Positions 1 to 11,713 of a DNA stretch of 64,000 bases are shown here, one piece after another (position 1 is the stretch's first letter; each line of letters starts with the position of its first letter). This stretch comes from Tetrahymena elliotti 4EA. Lineage: Eukaryota > Ciliophora > Oligohymenophorea > Hymenostomatida > Tetrahymenidae. The stretch covers positions 928,834 to 992,833 of the forward strand of contig JH720313.1 in NCBI GenBank assembly GCA_000231825.2. Reading direction: 5' to 3'. The position numbers and the translations under genes are program-made. The notes below the pieces were generated by a model, which was not told where the DNA came from, did no database searches, and saw nothing but the letters and a program-made list of their open reading frames with translations.

Positions 1-91
1 GATCCCATTCGAACTCCGAAGTTAAGCGCCTTAAGGCTGGGTTAGTACTAAGGTGGGGGACCGCTTGGGAAGTCCCAGTGTCGATAACCTT
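1..91 (+). rRNA. 5S ribosomal RNA, 3' three quarters (truncated by window edge)
   Basis: The first 91 bases match the central and 3' part of a eukaryotic 5S rRNA. They begin at the conserved GATCCCATTCGAACTCCGAAG stretch (loop B/C) and run through the internal control region into GGGGGACCGCTTGGGAAGTCCC, which forms the helix IV/V region. About 30 bases of the 5' end lie outside the window. A T run follows directly. It is much richer in G+C than its surroundings. 5S genes in Tetrahymena occur in dispersed tandem clusters (family knowledge), so more copies may lie to the left. Confidence 0.95.
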
Positions 92-95
92 TTTT
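90..95 (+). terminator. RNA polymerase III terminator of the 5S gene
   Basis: A run of six T at the end of the 5S rRNA sequence is the usual Pol III termination signal. The run is read directly; its function is inferred from position. Confidence 0.8.
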
Positions 96-640
96 GTAAA
101 ATTTTTTATTTTAATGAAACATTGGTAGGAAGTAAAATCATAAAAAATTCATTTTAAACCAAAAGTTAATAGTTTAATAAAATGACTTATCTTAAATCTA
201 GTTTTTATATTTGCAAATGATTACTCTAACTTGAATTAGTGATGAAAATGGCTAAACAGGAACTAAAATTAGCACTAAAATTTTTTTAAAAAATATATTT
301 AAAATAAAAATATTAAGGAAAACAAAATGTTTTAGAATAGATATAAGGTTGAAATATAAGTTGAGGGAGACAAGAAAAAGAATTTTCTTGAATAAAGATC
401 AAATAAATAAAAGTAAATTTTATAATATTTTGATACGGTAATACAGATTTACAATATTCCATTAATATGTAAACATAATATGCAAATATTCATAGATTCA
501 GATTTTGAGCATCAGATATTTCACACAACAATTTTTTATTGATTAAATTTGCTTGGTTGATTAAAATAAAAATTTATTTAAAATCAAATTGATTAATTTA
601 AAATCTGAAAGATAAGTAAATTAAATAAAGCATAAAAAGT
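96..640. other. AT-rich spacer, no gene seen
   Basis: About 545 bases between the 5S terminator and the next start codon. All frames are broken or low complexity. It presumably holds the 5' leader and promoter of the gene at 641, but no motif can be supported. Confidence 0.5.
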
Positions 641-1636
641 ATGAGCGCAGGAGAAGATAAAATAAAAGATAGAAGATACTACTTTAACATTCTTGTTGGA
701 GGCATTTCTTTATTCTCGTTTACTTAAATGTGCAAATACTAAATATAGGCATATAAACAAAAGAAGGCTATTATTTAAGCAGAAAAAGCAAAAACCTACA
801 CTCCAGAATAACTCCTATAAAAAATATAAGAAAGGACTAATCACTTGAAAGATATTTCTAAATTGAGAGGATTTTAATATTCAAACTCTAACAGAACTGA
901 AATATCAGGAAGAGTATTCCTTAACGGTGTTATTAAATGCGATAAACCTATTTATTCAAATAATGTCTTTTATGGAGATAGTTCATAATTTGTAGATAAA
1001 GGATTAATTTATTCAATAAAATATGATGAAGATAAATATTCTTTAGATCCTATTGATAGTTCAAAAAAAGAATATAAGTTATCCTAATTTCCAATAAACG
1101 CAACTTTTTAAAAAGTCAAAAATTTCACAATTTAAGAGTAAAATGGTAATATTTAATGCTACGTACCTGTAACTGAAGATTTAGATATGACAAGAGCTCT
1201 TTAATTGATTGGATAAAGAGATAAGTTAATCACTGCAACATTGGGATAGAGATTTGCAGGCTTTTTAATATTGATTATTAAATTAATAGTTGATCTCTTT
1301 TGTGGTTCTGCATCACCTATTTCTCGTTCTATTCGTGGTGTAAGACTTGGAATAACTGAAAAAGAGATAGGTATTAAAGTTGATTCTATAACAAGTGTTT
1401 ATGGAGAAATTTTCTTCAACTTGGAAACAGGAAAGTTAAGATTTGAACTCCCAACAGCACTTGTAAACGACAAAAATCACTATATTTTCAATATGAAATA
1501 AAGTTTACTTGACAGTCGCTTTTTAAGAAATTTCTTTGGAGTCATATTCTTAGGAACCATTGCTTACTTTAGTAGAAGAGCTTACCATTACTGGAAAAAT
1601 AATTATTAGAATGTCAAACAAAAATAAGAAAAGTGA
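641..1636 (+). CDS. Two-TM membrane protein resembling the BAM/GIDE domain of MUL1, RING absent
   Basis: An intronless 331-codon ciliate-code frame from ATG 641 to TGA 1634-1636, with many in-frame TAA/TAG (Gln). Residues about 13-30 form a hydrophobic segment (YYFNILVGGISLFSF). A charged helix follows, then a globular part. Near residue 208 comes a second hydrophobic stretch (FAGFLILIIKLIVDLF). The next block reads EKEIGIKVDSITSVYGEI..TGKLRFELP, and a last hydrophobic helix (FFGVIFLGTIAYF) precedes a basic tail. The order E-x-GI-V...GE...G-L...P plus the terminal TM matches my memory of the BAM/GIDE region of mitochondrial and chloroplast E3 ligases such as MUL1. Those end in a C-terminal RING finger; here the protein stops with a Lys-rich tail and no Cys pairs. 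If the match is right it is an organelle outer-membrane or peroxisomal protein without ligase activity of its own. Confidence 0.6.
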
Positions 1637-3054
1637 TTCAGACTTAAAAATTTAGAAAAGATATTAATATTTTTAGTTATTTTTTATTATTTTATAGATT
1701 AAAAGGATATTCTTAATCATTTTGTTCATTCATTAATACCCTCTCTAAATAAATAAATGATTTTTTTAAGTATTATTAAGCTCTAACAAACCTATTTACA
1801 AAAATTTTGAGGTAGATTATGAATTAATTACTTATTCATTTATTTATAGGTTGAGAAATAAAAGTATAGATATTTTAATATCAACAATCTAATTATATTT
1901 AGAGGTGTAGGTAAATATTTTAAAATGGTATTTGTTTGGCTTGATCAAATAATACTTTTTTAGCTTAAGAGTGTTTAACTCAACTCTTTTTAAATATTTA
2001 AACTAATATTTTCCAGTATTTATTTTTAAATTAAGGATTAATTTATCTTAGAGAAATTTAATTAGTGAAATCTAACAACCTTTCATCCAATTATTATTGC
2101 AAAAATTTTGAAATTATAAGTGAATATTTATGATGATTTAAAAACTGTTTATGATACCATAATTTTTTTGTAAACCTATTCTTAATTTTAGATGTCAATT
2201 ATTATAAAATTTAAAAATAAAAAATTCAAAATTTTAAGTTAAATCTTTAATTTCTTTTTAAAATGTTAGATTTATGTTTTATTTAGGTATGAAAATGGAC
2301 TATTTTGATATATCTTTTGTTAAATAAAAACATACTTTTATTTTCCTGATCAATTAAATCGAGAAATAAAAATACTTTTTGGTAAACCTAACAGAATTAA
2401 ATAAATAAAAAAGTTTTATCAAAAATAATTGATTGATTATTTAGATTTTGTCTAGATCAAACTTAGGTGATGTTAAGAGATAAATAAGTTATTTTTATAA
2501 AACACTTTTATATTTTTAATTGTATTTGTTTAGTTATTTATGTATTTTATCTACCCCGTATTTTTTGGAATAGTTAAAATATTTATGTTCGTATTTAGGG
2601 GTTATTTAAAATGAATAATTTGTGTTTATTATTTAGGATAGAAATATATTCTTTTCTATGTTAAAATACACTTTTATGATGATTACGCATTATTTTAAAT
2701 GTAGAATTTATCAGACCTAATAATTATAATTGAAAAATATTGATAAATAGATGCTATTAAGAAACTATTTTTTTAATTAAAGATACCCCTTTTAGGAGTC
2801 TACACTAATTTTAATAATTAATTCTTCAAACCCTCCAAAAAATATAGGATAAATCAATTAATTAACTAGAATAGACTTATCTAAAATTAGGCAGACTAAG
2901 AAATTAAAGCAAGCTAGCAAATCAGAAGAAAATTTATAATATTTATAAAATAGGTGATTTAAATTAAGTCACGTGAAACAAACTAAATCGAATAATAAAT
3001 AATTAATAATTAACAAAAATAAATTCTAATAATAAACTTAATAAAATCTAAAAA
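1637..3054. other. AT-rich spacer, no gene seen
   Basis: About 1.4 kb of very AT-rich sequence between two + strand genes. Short open stretches have no coding-like composition. I see nothing to annotate. Confidence 0.5.
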
Positions 3055-3294
3055 ATGTTGAACTCAAGACAAATTTCTTAAAAGAGTGCTTTCCAAAACA
3101 GAGTTGCTGAGAGAAAGAACAGCTCAAAATTATAAAGAGTTAATCCTTAAACAGGAAGAAAGTTAGATGGATCTTGGGATGAAATATTTGAGTAAAATCC
3201 CATAAACTAAGAATTGAATGAGGAATAAAGAATTTCCCTCTTGCTTTTCAGTTTAAATATGTATATTTTTTTGAAGAAAAACTAATCTAAGTGA
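3055..3294 (+). CDS. Small hypothetical protein, 79 aa
   Basis: A ciliate-code frame from ATG 3055 to TGA 3292-3294. The first 60 codons look coding: basic, with Arg, Lys, Asn and Gln spread evenly and a higher G+C than the flanks (RVAERKNSSKLQRVNPQTGR, then KLDGSWDEIFEQNP). The last 20 residues (LLLFSLNMYIFLK) are hydrophobic and AT-rich and may instead be intron sequence or a read-through tail, for example if a donor lies near 3260. No family recognised. It could be the first exon of a longer gene whose later exons I could not find. Confidence 0.45.
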
Positions 3295-4647
3295 TAAAGG
3301 GAAGATATTGTCATTACCATTATTTTTGGTCTTCACCAAAAAATAAAATGCAATGCTTTGTACTTTGCTGATACAATGATCAATATATAACTCATATTTC
3401 AATTTTCAACTCAAACCATCTTTTTATATATAAGGTGGCTAGCATTTAAAATGCAAATATAAAATAATTGTTTATTCAAACTCACTTGTATTTATCATAT
3501 TACTAGTACTTTATATATACTTATCATGTAACATTGATACTTCACTATTCTAAAATTCTATATCTAGCCTAACTACTTCTTTAATTCATATTTTAATATT
3601 TCACTTCAATCCATAAGTAATAATGCCTTAAATCATTTTTCAAAACCACAGAAAGCATAAAATTTAAAAAATAATAAAATAATCGATCATAAATTTCAGT
3701 TGAAGGGAAATTATATTGTATGTTTCTTAACTTATCATAATTAATATTTAAATTTTTGAATTATTTTTAAAAATTATACGAATTATTATTATAATAATAA
3801 TTTCAAACAATGCCTTTAGTGTTTTATATTATTCCCATCAATATCAAAAAATAAACAAGCAAACAATCAAATCATTCATTAAAGATTTTTCCCTATTATA
3901 AATTTTTTACACTCCTATTTGAAATTTCTAAAGGGAGAAAAAATATTCAATAATTAAATTATTCTTTCATTCAACACAAATTGATTGATTTTAATAATTT
4001 AAATATGCCTAATACACACTTATAAATTTATGATTTATTTCAACTATTATTTTAACCACACAATGATTCTGTTAGATTAATTGATCAATTTTTTCAAAGT
4101 TAAATCAAGTTAAAAGTTCAGTAACTGTATGGTAATTAACTAAAAAATTGATGTACTAACATTTATTATTTAGCTAGTAAGGCTGTTTGAATAGATAGTA
4201 TGTCATCAATCATGAGTCCGCTATTTACTTCTGTATACTTTTAATAAGAAACTAAATTTTTCTTAAAATTAAAATTTAGACTGCATGCAATTAATAAATA
4301 AATGAAATAAACTAAATACTTTGCATTAAAATAATTAAAATAGAAAATCTATTCATGTATTTCTGTCTGTTAAAAAAATACATTTTAAGAAAACAAAAAA
4401 ACTTTTATATTTATAATCTTCTTCTTTTTATGAGAGTTAAATAAAATTCATTTTCATTTTTTAGCCAATCATTTAATATAATACTCTTTATTTCTATTCT
4501 CTCCCAAATCCTCCAAAATCAAGATTTTTTAAATCATATTATTTTTTTAAAATTTGACTTTGAATCCTTAATTAGGATTTGAAATATCTCCTAATAAAAC
4601 TAAGTAGAAATAGATAAAAATATAGATTTGGAGTAGATAATTGATAG
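3295..4647. other. AT-rich spacer, no gene seen
   Basis: About 1.35 kb. No frame with coding composition on either strand. It must hold the promoter of the AlkD-like gene if that model is right. Confidence 0.45.
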
Positions 4648-5525
4648 ATGATGTAAAAGATTTAGTATGTCACTTCTTCTATTCAAAAGGGGTTATAGTT
4701 ATTAGGAGATGAGACTAAAGCTTAAATAAAAAATGGATATCTCAAGAATGTGATTAAACATAGAGGTATATAGCATCCAAAAGTATACCAATATGCTAAT
4801 TAATAAATTAAGATGGATCTCTTTAAAAGCTTAGAGAATAAAGAAAAATTAAAAGTTGCTGAAGAGTTAATGAAATCAGAGTATGGAGAAGATAAACTAA
4901 TTTCTATTACTATATTTGAGAAAAACTTTAAAATATTAACAGAAGCTGATATTGATTCAATCAAACAATTGATCAAAGATGGCTATGTATAAGAATGGGC
5001 TACATGTGATACTTTATCAAGACCTATTAGAAACTGGACTCTCCTTTCAGAAAAAAACATGAGGTTTTCTATTCTAATTATAATCTAAACTGTTAATAAA
5101 TTTAAAAATTTTTAATGTCGATTATTAGGTATATTGCTGAGTGGTCTAAAGAATAAGAGTGTCTTTGGATAAGAAGATGTTGTTGTGTTAGCTAAGTTAC
5201 TAGAGCTAGAAAAGGAGATGCTGGAAACTTTGAAGGCTACACAGATCTTCTATTTGAAATTTGTGAAAGAGTTGTTTAATATGATTAAAGATTTAATTAG
5301 CTTGGAGTTGGATGGCTTTTGAGAGAGCTCTACTTAGCTGACAATAAAAGAACAATTTCTTTTATAGAGAATCACTATAATCAAATAAGTAGAGAAGCAT
5401 TAAGGTATGCAGTGAGAAAAATGACTGGTTATCAATATAATCGCCTTTTAAATTTTAAATCTTCTAATAAAGATTAAGAATAATAAAAAGGAATTAAGAA
5501 ATAAAAAGTTTCAAATAAAGAATGA
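4648..5525 (+). CDS. DNA alkylation repair enzyme, AlkD-like HEAT-repeat glycosylase family
   Basis: Exons 4648-5063 and 5129-5525, with a 65-nt GT..AG intron at 5064-5128, give 270 aa. The middle reads LIKDGYVQEWATCDTLSSRP, near residue 121. After the intron come ECLWIRRCCCVSYV and LGVGWLLRELYLADNKR, then SREALRYAVRKM. These follow the order in AlkD: an Asp after a Trp/Ala-rich helix, a W-x-RR helix, GW-x-LRE, then a C-terminal Arg/Lys helix. In bacterial AlkD such residues cradle 3-methyl- and 7-methylpurine DNA. The expected role is excision of alkylated bases in the nucleus. The first 60 residues and the basic tail (KGIKKQKVSNKE) are extra to the bacterial family. The start is chosen at the first of two tandem ATGs; a later Met near residue 56 is also possible. 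Confidence 0.8.
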
Positions 5526-5830
5526 AATAAAATCTATTTTACTTTAATTAAATATTTTTATTTTTTAAGATTTAATTGTTTTTTTTTATGAAACATCATC
5601 AATTCTCTTATTCTTTTATTTTAAAAACACTTGAAAAATATTATTAATTTGAACCTTTCAACCAAAAATAAATGTAAAAAATTTTATCTGAATACAAAAT
5701 ATTTTTAAATTTTATCTATTATTTTATATCATGAAAATTAAAATAATTTTAGGGTAGTTTGTAAAAATAGAATTAAATAAAATTGTTTTTTTTTAAATCT
5801 CTAAAATAATTTAATGTGATATTCTCTAAA

Positions 5831-6790
5831 ATGAATTTTATAATTTTTATTAATAAAAAAATAAATTCAAAAGAAAAATTTATCTATCTCCAAAAAAAAG
5901 AATCATCTCTTTTTTTCCAAAACAAGTTAACATTGTTTTTAGATTAAGCATTTTAATTTTGTAACCAAATCAAATTTTCTTTGTCAATAAAATCTTACTT
6001 TGAGATTAAGTCACTAATGAAGTAATAATTATCTAATTTGATGCTAACTTTGAAGAATTAAAAGTTTCCAAGTTAACAATTTTTTTTTATTGCTTAAAAA
6101 AATAAATTGATTCAGCTCAGTTTACATTTGTTATTTAAAATAAAAAACCATTGACAGAAAGTATTTAAAGGAAAATTCTTAAAAAAATTAATATTTAGAT
6201 ATCTCCTGCTTTCATAAAGAATATTAGTGTATAATAATTCATTAAGATAATTAATACCTAATATTTTTTGGATTTATTATAAGTTAATAAAGATTTGACA
6301 GTAAAAGTAAGGATAAATGTTTAAACTAGATTTTATCTGGCCTAAAACCAAAATTTTTAATATAAAAGTTAAATTTAATGTCTTTGAAAACATTTTTCTT
6401 ATTTACAAAAATTGTTTGTAAAGTTATCATCTTGAAAATAGAAAAAAAATTTGTGAGGTTTATGTGAAGATTTGTAAATATTCGAGAAACAAATGTGTTG
6501 TCAAATTTCTTGAGAAATTTAATTATATTATTCAGGAGGATTACTTTGATTATATATAAAGAATGAAAAGAATATTTAGAGAAAGAAGTGAATATAATAT
6601 TTCTTTTATTTTAATTTCTTAAGCTGGTATTTGCTTATGTTATTTAAAAAATTTACTTAACTTTAACAAAAATGATGGGATTAAATTTTCAAACAATTAA
6701 AAAACTAGAAGAAAAGCAATAATCTTTAGAAATTTCGCAATAATCATATTAGTCATTACAATTTTTATTTATCACAAATAAAATGACTGA
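5831..6790 (+). CDS. Unresolved multi-exon hypothetical gene with a C-terminal TM segment
   Basis: The 3' half is the better part. The frame from 6004 (..FDANFEELKVSKLTIFFYC..) joins through a plausible 73-nt intron at 6229-6301 (GT..CAG, phase 0) to the frame beginning QKQGQMFKLDFIWPKTK. That frame runs to TGA 6788-6790 through a Cys/Lys-rich stretch (CEVYVKICKYSRNKCVVKF) and ends in a TM helix (FAIIILVITIFIY) with a short tail, like a tail-anchored protein. The start is unclear. An ATG at 5831 opens another frame, and a phase-1 donor near 5960 could reach an acceptor near 6117, but other joins fit as well. No family recognised. Chance open frames are common in such AT-rich DNA, so the call is weak. 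Confidence 0.35.
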
Positions 6791-7008
6791 TTATATTGGT
6801 AGATTACTAACAATACCTATGTTTTTTAAGACTTACTAAATTATATTACTACTTATTATTAAGCAAAATAAAAATTCCTACTAATCCTATTGCTTTTTTT
6901 AAACAAAAAAATAAAGAAAGAAATTAATTAATTAATAATATAAAAAATAATAAAACAAACAAATAAACTTTTCTAGCTGTTTATAAAACTCCATAAAAAT
7001 ATCTACAA

Positions 7009-8938
7009 ATGTTCTTACATAGCTTCCTTAAAAAATCAACCAAGCTTGTCCCAAAGATTAGTAAGCTTACAATAATCCCATAAAACAATATCATCTTACA
7101 TGAGTACTAAGTTCATGACTTATTTAAAGAGTACAAACTTCCTCTCCTTTAAGTAATATTTAAACTCCTTTAACATCTGTTAGAACTACTTAAATTTAAA
7201 AATGAAAAAACAAAAATTAAGGATGTGGTCTCTATTTTTTGTGCAAAAGACAGTTATTATATGAAACTTTATTCTATCTAGTTTTTAAAAAGCATACTAT
7301 TTAAATGCATACCAAAATATAGCCTTTCAAAAGTTAAATTTTCATATTTTTAATAACATTAGGCCTATAGAGCTACTCACCCTGAAGATGCAAAAAAGTT
7401 AGCAGAATAATTAGAAAGATAAAAACCTAGAAACAACACCTCACAATTCACTGATTTCGTTGTCAAGGCTTAAGTAATTTAAAAATAAACTTTAGGTTGA
7501 ATAATTTATTCAATTTTTGTTTAAATAGGTTCATGCAGGTGGTAGAGGTAAAGGTCATTTCAAGGAATCTTCACTATAAGGAGGAGTTTAATTTGCTCAC
7601 TCTCCTGAAGAAGTAGGAAAGATTGCTGAAAAAATGATAGGAAAGACTTTGATTACAAAATAAACTGGTTAAAGAGGACGTAACGTCACCTCAGTTATGA
7701 TAACAGAACGTATCTTCTTAAGAAAAGTAAAAATATTTCATAGCAACCATCATCATTAGCAAAATGAAAATGAAAAACTTTTAGATTAATCAATAAATAA
7801 AATTTTATTAATTAGGAAATGTATTTCTCAATTACTTTAGATAGAACTAGAGGTGGATTGTGTATCATATGTAATGAGAAGGGAGGTGTTAACATTGAAG
7901 AAGGTGATCCAAAATAAATAAAAACTTTCTTCATAGAACCTGGCACTCAAATACCAGCTGAAACATTAAACGAAATTGTTGCTGCTTACAAATTAGGTTC
8001 AGCTTTTGATGAATAACTTAAAAATGTAAAAATTAATTTTAGTCCTTTATGAGTTTGAGAATAAATAAATAAATAATAATTTTAAAAAAATAAGGTTGTT
8101 ACTAGTTTGTACAAATGCTTTATTGACAATGATGCCACTCTTTTAGAAATAAATCCTTTAGGTTTGACTATTGACAATCAAATTAAGATTTGTGATCAAA
8201 AAATGAATATTGATGACAACGCATCATATAGATAACCCAGATTATCTTAATTGGAAGATATTACATAAGTAGAATTTTGTTTTTTATAGCTTTTATTAAA
8301 AGTGAATTTTTTTATTTTAAACAGAAAGATTGGAAGGAAATTGAAGCACAAAGATATGGATTAAACTATATTGCTTTGGATGGAAATATTGGTTGCATGG
8401 TAAATGGTGCTGGTTTAGCTATGGCTACTATGGATATTATCAAGTAAAAGAATGGTATGCCTGCTAATTTCCTTGATTGTGGTGGTATGAATATTTTATT
8501 TATTCTATCTAGTAGATAAAAATTTTATAAAATTAATTAAAATAGGCAAAGCTGATGATACTTAGGTAGTAGAAGCTTTGAAGATTATGGATAATGATCC
8601 TAACGTAGAAGCTATTTTAGTTAATATTTTTGCAGGTATCACAAAGTAAATAAAATTTATTTAAAAAAAGCAAAAAACTAACAATTTTTGTATAAAAAAG
8701 ATGTGATATAATTTGCCTTGGATTAATTAAGGGTATGTCTCTTTTAGGTATGAAAAAGCCAATTGTTCTTAGATTAAAAGGTAATAATGTAGAAGCTGCA
8801 AAAGAAATTATACAAAACTCAGGTTTCAACTTAATGTTCACAGAAGATTTAGATGATGCAGCTGAAAAAGTAGTTAAGACTGCTATGATTATTAGAATGG
8901 CTAAAGAAGCAAAAATTAATTTGGAATTAACTTCATGA
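7009..8938 (+). CDS. Succinyl-CoA synthetase (succinate-CoA ligase) beta subunit, mitochondrial
   Basis: Eight exons whose phases all close: 7009-7152, 7363-7473, 7529-7726, 7816-8025, 8095-8268, 8325-8484, 8546-8645, 8701-8938, giving 444 aa. The N-terminus [20 protein letters not shown] is basic, as in a mitochondrial presequence. The enzyme begins at [17 protein letters not shown]. The ATP-grasp part has [16 protein letters not shown], and the metal/nucleotide site follows near ATLLEINPL. The C-terminal CoA-ligase part has NFLDCGG, INxFAGIT-like [11 protein letters not shown] and [13 protein letters not shown]. It makes or uses succinyl-CoA with GTP or ATP in the TCA cycle, paired with an alpha subunit encoded elsewhere. 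Whether it is the ADP- or GDP-specific isoform cannot be told. Introns are 55-210 nt and very AT-rich. Confidence 0.95.
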
Positions 8939-9703
8939 TTTAGTAGTTTATTTTTATCTGCTTTATTTTTGTCTAAAATATATCTAAAAATTATTTTTAA
9001 TCCTAGATTTCTAAAGTTAATAAAAGATTTATTTTAGTTCTACATGGGAAATTATTAAATATTTATTAAAAAAATCAAAGTAATTAATTGAAATATCTAT
9101 TGTAATAAAAGCATATTTCTTACTCAAAGTATCATTTTAAAAGAAAGTAGCTAGATGTCTCTAAAAAATTAGATTCATTTTTCTATTATTAATAAGTAAT
9201 TTTCTGTTTCGTAACTAAAAAAACATTAAAAGTTAATAAATTTATTTTATTTTTTTTAATTTTCAAATTCATCCAAAACATTAAAAAAATTTCATAAATA
9301 GTTTTTTAATTTTTTTACTTAAATAAGACTGATAATGCAAATTAATTTATTAAAATATTGATTGTATCATTTAGCTAAAATCTACTTAATGTACCATCTT
9401 AAATATTTCTTCTCTATATTTTCAATATTTTTATTATTAATTAAAGTTAGATTTTACTTTCAAAACACATACTTTTTCTATTTTTATTTTGCACTTAATA
9501 GGTTAGAAGTTGAAACAAAAATAAAAGGGGTTTAATACTTATTATGATATTACAAAAGCAAAATTAAAATGATTTTGAAATGTTTAAATACAAAGGTGAA
9601 GTTAAAATTGAGTTGATATTGATTGATTATATTAATATTTACAATACACATTTATTTATACTCAAAAAACTAAATATTACTTTTTTAAAATAATTAAAAT
9701 GAC
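8939..9703. other. AT-rich spacer between convergent genes
   Basis: About 765 bases between the 3' ends of the + strand succinyl-CoA synthetase gene and the - strand gene that ends at 9704. Likely 3' UTRs; nothing else seen. Confidence 0.5.
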
Positions 9704-10648
9704 TCAAACATAAATTTTTTTGTGAATTTTATATTGAAGATGAGCAGTTTAGCTGTTGACATAAAGTCTGTAAGGAACAGTTAAAAGCAGAAGTGAAGTT
9801 AACCAATAGAAGAATTAGTTAATGAATACTGAGCTAGACTTTACATAAACCAAGTCTTTAACTTCATTTTACAAATCTTTTAACTGAATATTGATTGTGT
9901 CATCTACATATTTATCATTTTTTTGTTGTTCCTCTTTGATATTTTTAATTTTATTTGCTATTTCTTATTAAGCTTTTTCATTACCATATGAAAACATTAT
10001 GGAGCTATAAATAATAAAGATATTATATTTCTTCAACATTTCAGAACAATCTTCAGTCACATCTTCGCAGGTTAAGTAATCAAGTTTTACAGAATCTGAT
10101 GATGAAAATGCTTTACTTCTTCTTTTTTAGCCATGGACTCTAGAAGATTTATAGTGATAAGATATGGCATCATATGAGAGATCAACCCACTTTTCTTTCC
10201 ATTATCTTAAAATTGGATTTATTTCTCTAACGATAGGCTTAATTTTGAAAAATTTAGGAATATCACCATACTTTGATTCAAGTTAAATACCAATATAGAA
10301 GAATGAAATGATAATACCCATAGGTCCTACATCTTTAGATAAATTAAAATTTATGAGTTAGCTATGTTAAGGTTTAAGTTCAATAAATTTACCTGCTTCA
10401 ACGAATACATAAATTGCAAGCATTACAATAAATGTAAGATGCAATATAATTGATGTCATAGGGAATTCATCATATTTGAATCCAGATATACTTGGCTTAG
10501 TCAATACATGTAATGATGATGCTTGCTTCTTTTCCAAATCTTTCTTATCTACTTATTCAGCTACTTCTTATTCTTATTTTAGTGGCTATTGTTCTTTTTC
10601 TAAATTTCTTTAAGAAACTTTAGAATCTTTTTTCTTATTGCTACTCAT
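9704..10648 (-). CDS. TMEM151-like membrane protein
   Basis: Single exon, 314 aa, ATG at 10648-10646, TGA complement at 9704-9706. The N-terminus is hydrophilic and Gln/Lys-rich (about 45 aa). Hydrophobic helices lie near residues 65-85 (SIILHLTFIVMLAIYVF), 105-120 (VGPMGIIISFFYIGI) and 280-295 (FFYWLTSLLLLTVPYRLYV). Between them stand YDAISYHYKSSRVHG, KLDYLTCEDVTEDC and FSYGNEKAQQEI. The order Y-HY..R, a D-Y-x-x-C segment, F-x-x-x-N-E-x-A and a closing W-x-x-x-x-L-L-x-x-P-x-R-L helix with TA-x-x-x-Y-x-x-x-K matches vertebrate TMEM151A/B as I remember it. Function in that family is poorly known. A lineage-specific 3-TM protein is the alternative. Confidence 0.65.
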
Positions 10649-11713
10649 TTTATGTTTAGTTTTTCTCTTAATTTAAAAGATATTTTTGATATGAAAACTT
10701 GTTAATTGTTATAATTTGCAAAGATAGCAACAAATTAAAATATCTTTATTGCTTTGATTTTGAATAAATTATTAATTTAGATCCATATAAAGAAAGCATG
10801 ATATTAATTATGAATTTGCTTATTTCACTTTTAATTCTACTTTAAAATTACATCTTAATAAAAAATATTTAAAATTTTTAATTTTTACGCTAGAATTTTA
10901 AAATTGAGTATTTAAATATGTGTAAAAATTAATATAATTTAATAAAACACCTTAATTATTTTTAATCATAAATATGGTTAGTTTTTTAAAATTGTTAAAG
11001 CTATTTGGCAAGTCAATAAATATTTAAATTTTTATCTCATTTTTCAAAATAAAAAATTTGTAATAGCTGCCTGTGAAGGCTAGAAAAGAATATTATTTCA
11101 TCAAATCTATTTTATCTTAATTATTTTAATTTTAATTTTGGAGCAGGTTTCATAAGATTTAACTTATTATTTTTAGATTATTTCTTCTTATTAAAAGAAA
11201 GAAATATTTGGAATTTTTTATTTAATAGTTGTTTGTAAAAAAAATAGATGAAAAAAGTAATAGATTAATTTTAAGAACATAAAAAGTAATTTTCTATTCA
11301 GAATTTAGGATTTATTAATGATTAAATTTAATGTAATCTATTGATAATAGATAAAAATTTATTTACAAATCAAAATAGAAAAATGGTATTTTGTTGCAAA
11401 AAATAGACATTGCTAGTAATTGATATGTTTAATAAATAAGATTTGTCTTAATCGGTTTCATCAGAATTAAATAAGCTAAGTTGTGGAAGAATTTATAAAG
11501 TTAATAATTTATTCTTCTTATCTACGTGATAAATAATAAATGTTTTTGATAAGAAGCAAGGATTTATTATTTAAATCCACAATTCACTTTAAGGATTTGA
11601 TAATAATTATTAATTAATAACAACAATAAAAAACTTTTTAGTTTTTATAAATTTCATTTAAAAATCAGAAGAAAGAGACAGTAGATAAATATATAATAGG
11701 AGAAATAACAGTA
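10649..11713. other. AT-rich divergent intergenic region
   Basis: About 1.06 kb between the divergent starts at 10648 (-) and 11714 (+). It should contain both promoters. No specific motif is supportable. Confidence 0.5.
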
